A stretch of 64,000 nt of DNA from Sediminispirochaeta bajacaliforniensis DSM 16054 (lineage in GTDB: Bacteria; Spirochaetota; Spirochaetia; DSM-16054; Sediminispirochaetaceae): contig NZ_KB899425.1 of the NCBI RefSeq assembly GCF_000378205.1, positions 16,865 through 80,864 on the forward strand, read 5' to 3'. The notes beneath the pieces are model-generated. The model saw nothing but the letters and a program-made list of their open reading frames with translations. It did not search any database and had not been told where the DNA came from. This document shows positions 63,216-64,000 of this stretch, one piece after another. Every line of letters starts with the position of its first letter. The stretch's first letter is position 1. The translations under genes were made by a program, and so were the position numbers.

Positions 63216-63734
63216 TTATTTTACAAAGCCCTTATGAGATTTCGGTTCAACCATTTCAATATAAACAGGTTCAATCATAAAGTTACCTTTGTGTGGGCCA
63301 GTATCTTTATGCCAATCATTATTGGAACCACTCCAATTCATCCAACTTATATCAGGACAATTCTCCGACTCGATAAAGCCTATGGTCTGAGCGCTTTTAC
63401 CTCTATTTCCAGGAGGAGTGTTCCATTTCATAAACATTAGATATTTTCCTGGTTGAAGCAAAAGAGGTTTATGTAGCTCATTTTTTACCCACATCTCTCC
63501 ATTTATTTCTTTCACATCTGTATAGGATTCTTGTAGTAATGAAAATAAACTATTCTTTTCGGGGAATTGTAAAATTCCATAGTTGTAATTTGATTGTGGT
63601 AGACCATAGCCGGTTATATAGAATTGGAGTGCTTTAAGTAACACACTGTGTGTTATTTTAAACTCTTTTCCTACCATGCAGCCGATTTTTCCATTCTTAG
63701 GACTATAGGGGATAACTTTTTCATTCATAATCAT
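63216..63734 (-). CDS. Unrecognised protein of 172 residues
   Basis: No signal peptide or membrane helix. The product has ITGYGLPQSNYNYGILQF, LLLQPGKYLMFMKWNTPPGNR and a final segment with many Trp/Asn (DISWMNWSGSNNDWHKDTG), suggesting a beta-rich, perhaps carbohydrate-binding-like fold. I do not recognise the family. It lies next to an IS-type transposase gene, so it may be recently rearranged. Confidence 0.5.
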   Translation of the reverse strand: MIMNEKVIPYSPKNGKIGCMVGKEFKITHSVLLKALQFYITGYGLPQSNYNYGILQFPEKNSLFSLLQESYTDVKEINGEMWVKNELHKPLLLQPGKYLMFMKWNTPPGNRGKSAQTIGFIESENCPDISWMNWSGSNNDWHKDTGPHKGNFMIEPVYIEMVEPKSHKGFVK

Positions 63735-63837
63735 AGCTGTCCAAAATAAAAGCTATAGAAACTATTAATTGCCTGAAAACCTGTTTATAATGAACATAGT
63801 TTGACGACTAAATCATTACAAACAAAGGAGATCAGGC

Positions 63838-64000
63838 ATGAAAAATAATAACAGTATTTTCGGACAAATGCTACAGTTCATTTCGAGATATAAATTCCAA
63901 AAGTGCGTAAAAGAGTACCAGTCAGAAAAACACAGCAAAGGTTTTTCATCATGGAGCCACTTTGTTTCAATGCTATTTGGCCAGCTTTCCGGTCAAGATG
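63838..64000 (+). mobile_element. IS4-type transposase, N-terminal part (DUF4372)
   Basis: AAAGGAGATCAGGC precedes ATG 63838. The 54 residues before the window ends (IFGQMLQFISRYKF, YQSEKHSKGFSSWSHFVSMLFGQLSGQD) match the DUF4372 start of IS4-family transposases, whose next residues normally give the SLRD-type motif. The element's left end must lie between 63735 and 63838, but I could not define its inverted repeat without the right end. Confidence 0.85.

Noticed and set aside
1..64000. CRISPR arrays, tRNA, rRNA and classical riboswitches
   Set aside because: No spaced direct repeats, no cloverleaf with CCA-type end and no known riboswitch core was seen by eye; a tRNA or Rfam scan was not possible here.

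Overview
The window looks like chromosomal DNA of a free-living spirochaete, a Spirochaeta/Sediminispirochaeta-type relative of Treponema. This rests on gene content: a PEP mutase fused to a nucleotidyltransferase plus a separate phosphonate-type cytidylyltransferase (a pathway style known from Treponema), many AraC/TetR/LuxR regulators, ABC and tripartite carboxylate uptake, and citrate fermentation. No 16S rRNA, tRNA or other taxonomic marker is visible, so this is inference. Base composition is mixed: moderate over most of the window, clearly AT-rich at about 40-50.7 kb, GC-richer at about 50.7-62.4 kb.

Region 1 (1-10.7 kb, all +) is a cell-surface operon. A GtrA-like flippase fragment, a GT-C membrane protein, a GtrB-like glycosyltransferase and a polyprenyl-phosphate sugar-1-phosphate transferase are followed by a complete 2-aminoethylphosphonate (AEP) route: PEP mutase/NTase fusion, phosphonopyruvate decarboxylase, AEP transaminase and a second nucleotidyltransferase. 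It ends with a Wzi-like outer-membrane barrel and a strong terminator. The simplest reading is a surface glycan or lipid decorated with AEP through a CMP-activated intermediate.

Region 2 (10.7-27.4 kb) is a mixture. It holds a TetR-controlled FMN/FAD lipoprotein reductase with a perfect 20-bp operator, an Omp85-like barrel, a diguanylate cyclase, LuxR and AraC regulators, a 34-residue lipoprotein, TrmO, a GNAT enzyme, TrpS, YjbQ, an HD hydrolase, a GH114-like lipoprotein, a methyltransferase, two peptide deformylases, an NTase-fold protein, a QueG-like Fe-S protein and a broken phzF.

Region 3 (27.5-35.3 kb, +) is a sugar operon: FGGY kinase, DeoR repressor, periplasmic binding protein, ABC ATPase, two permeases and a 6-phospho-3-hexuloisomerase-like SIS protein. 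It has a good promoter, a stem-loop after the binding-protein gene and a terminator at the end.

Region 4 (35.3-50.7 kb, almost all -) is an accessory stretch of small detoxification/modification genes: GFA enzyme, five stand-alone GNATs, an AraC-GNAT fusion with a MATE pump, TetR with an acyltransferase, methyltransferase, Vat/CatB-type acetyltransferase with a possible leader peptide, MFS pump, MBL hydrolase, three VOC proteins, SRPBCC, an AAA-type ATPase and a YdeI-like protein. AT-richness, common orientation and a few attC-like intergenic pieces suggest transfer, possibly from an integron cassette array.

Region 5 (50.7-62.4 kb, +) is a citrate module: a two-propeller sensor kinase and NarL-type regulator, citC-citD-citE-citF, tctC-tctB-tctA and citG. 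The pair probably senses citrate or a related acid outside the cytoplasm and drives uptake by the Tct transporter and cleavage by citrate lyase. citX is not in the window. The right end (62.5-64 kb) holds a truncated GDPD-like gene, an unrecognised gene and the start of an IS4-type transposase.
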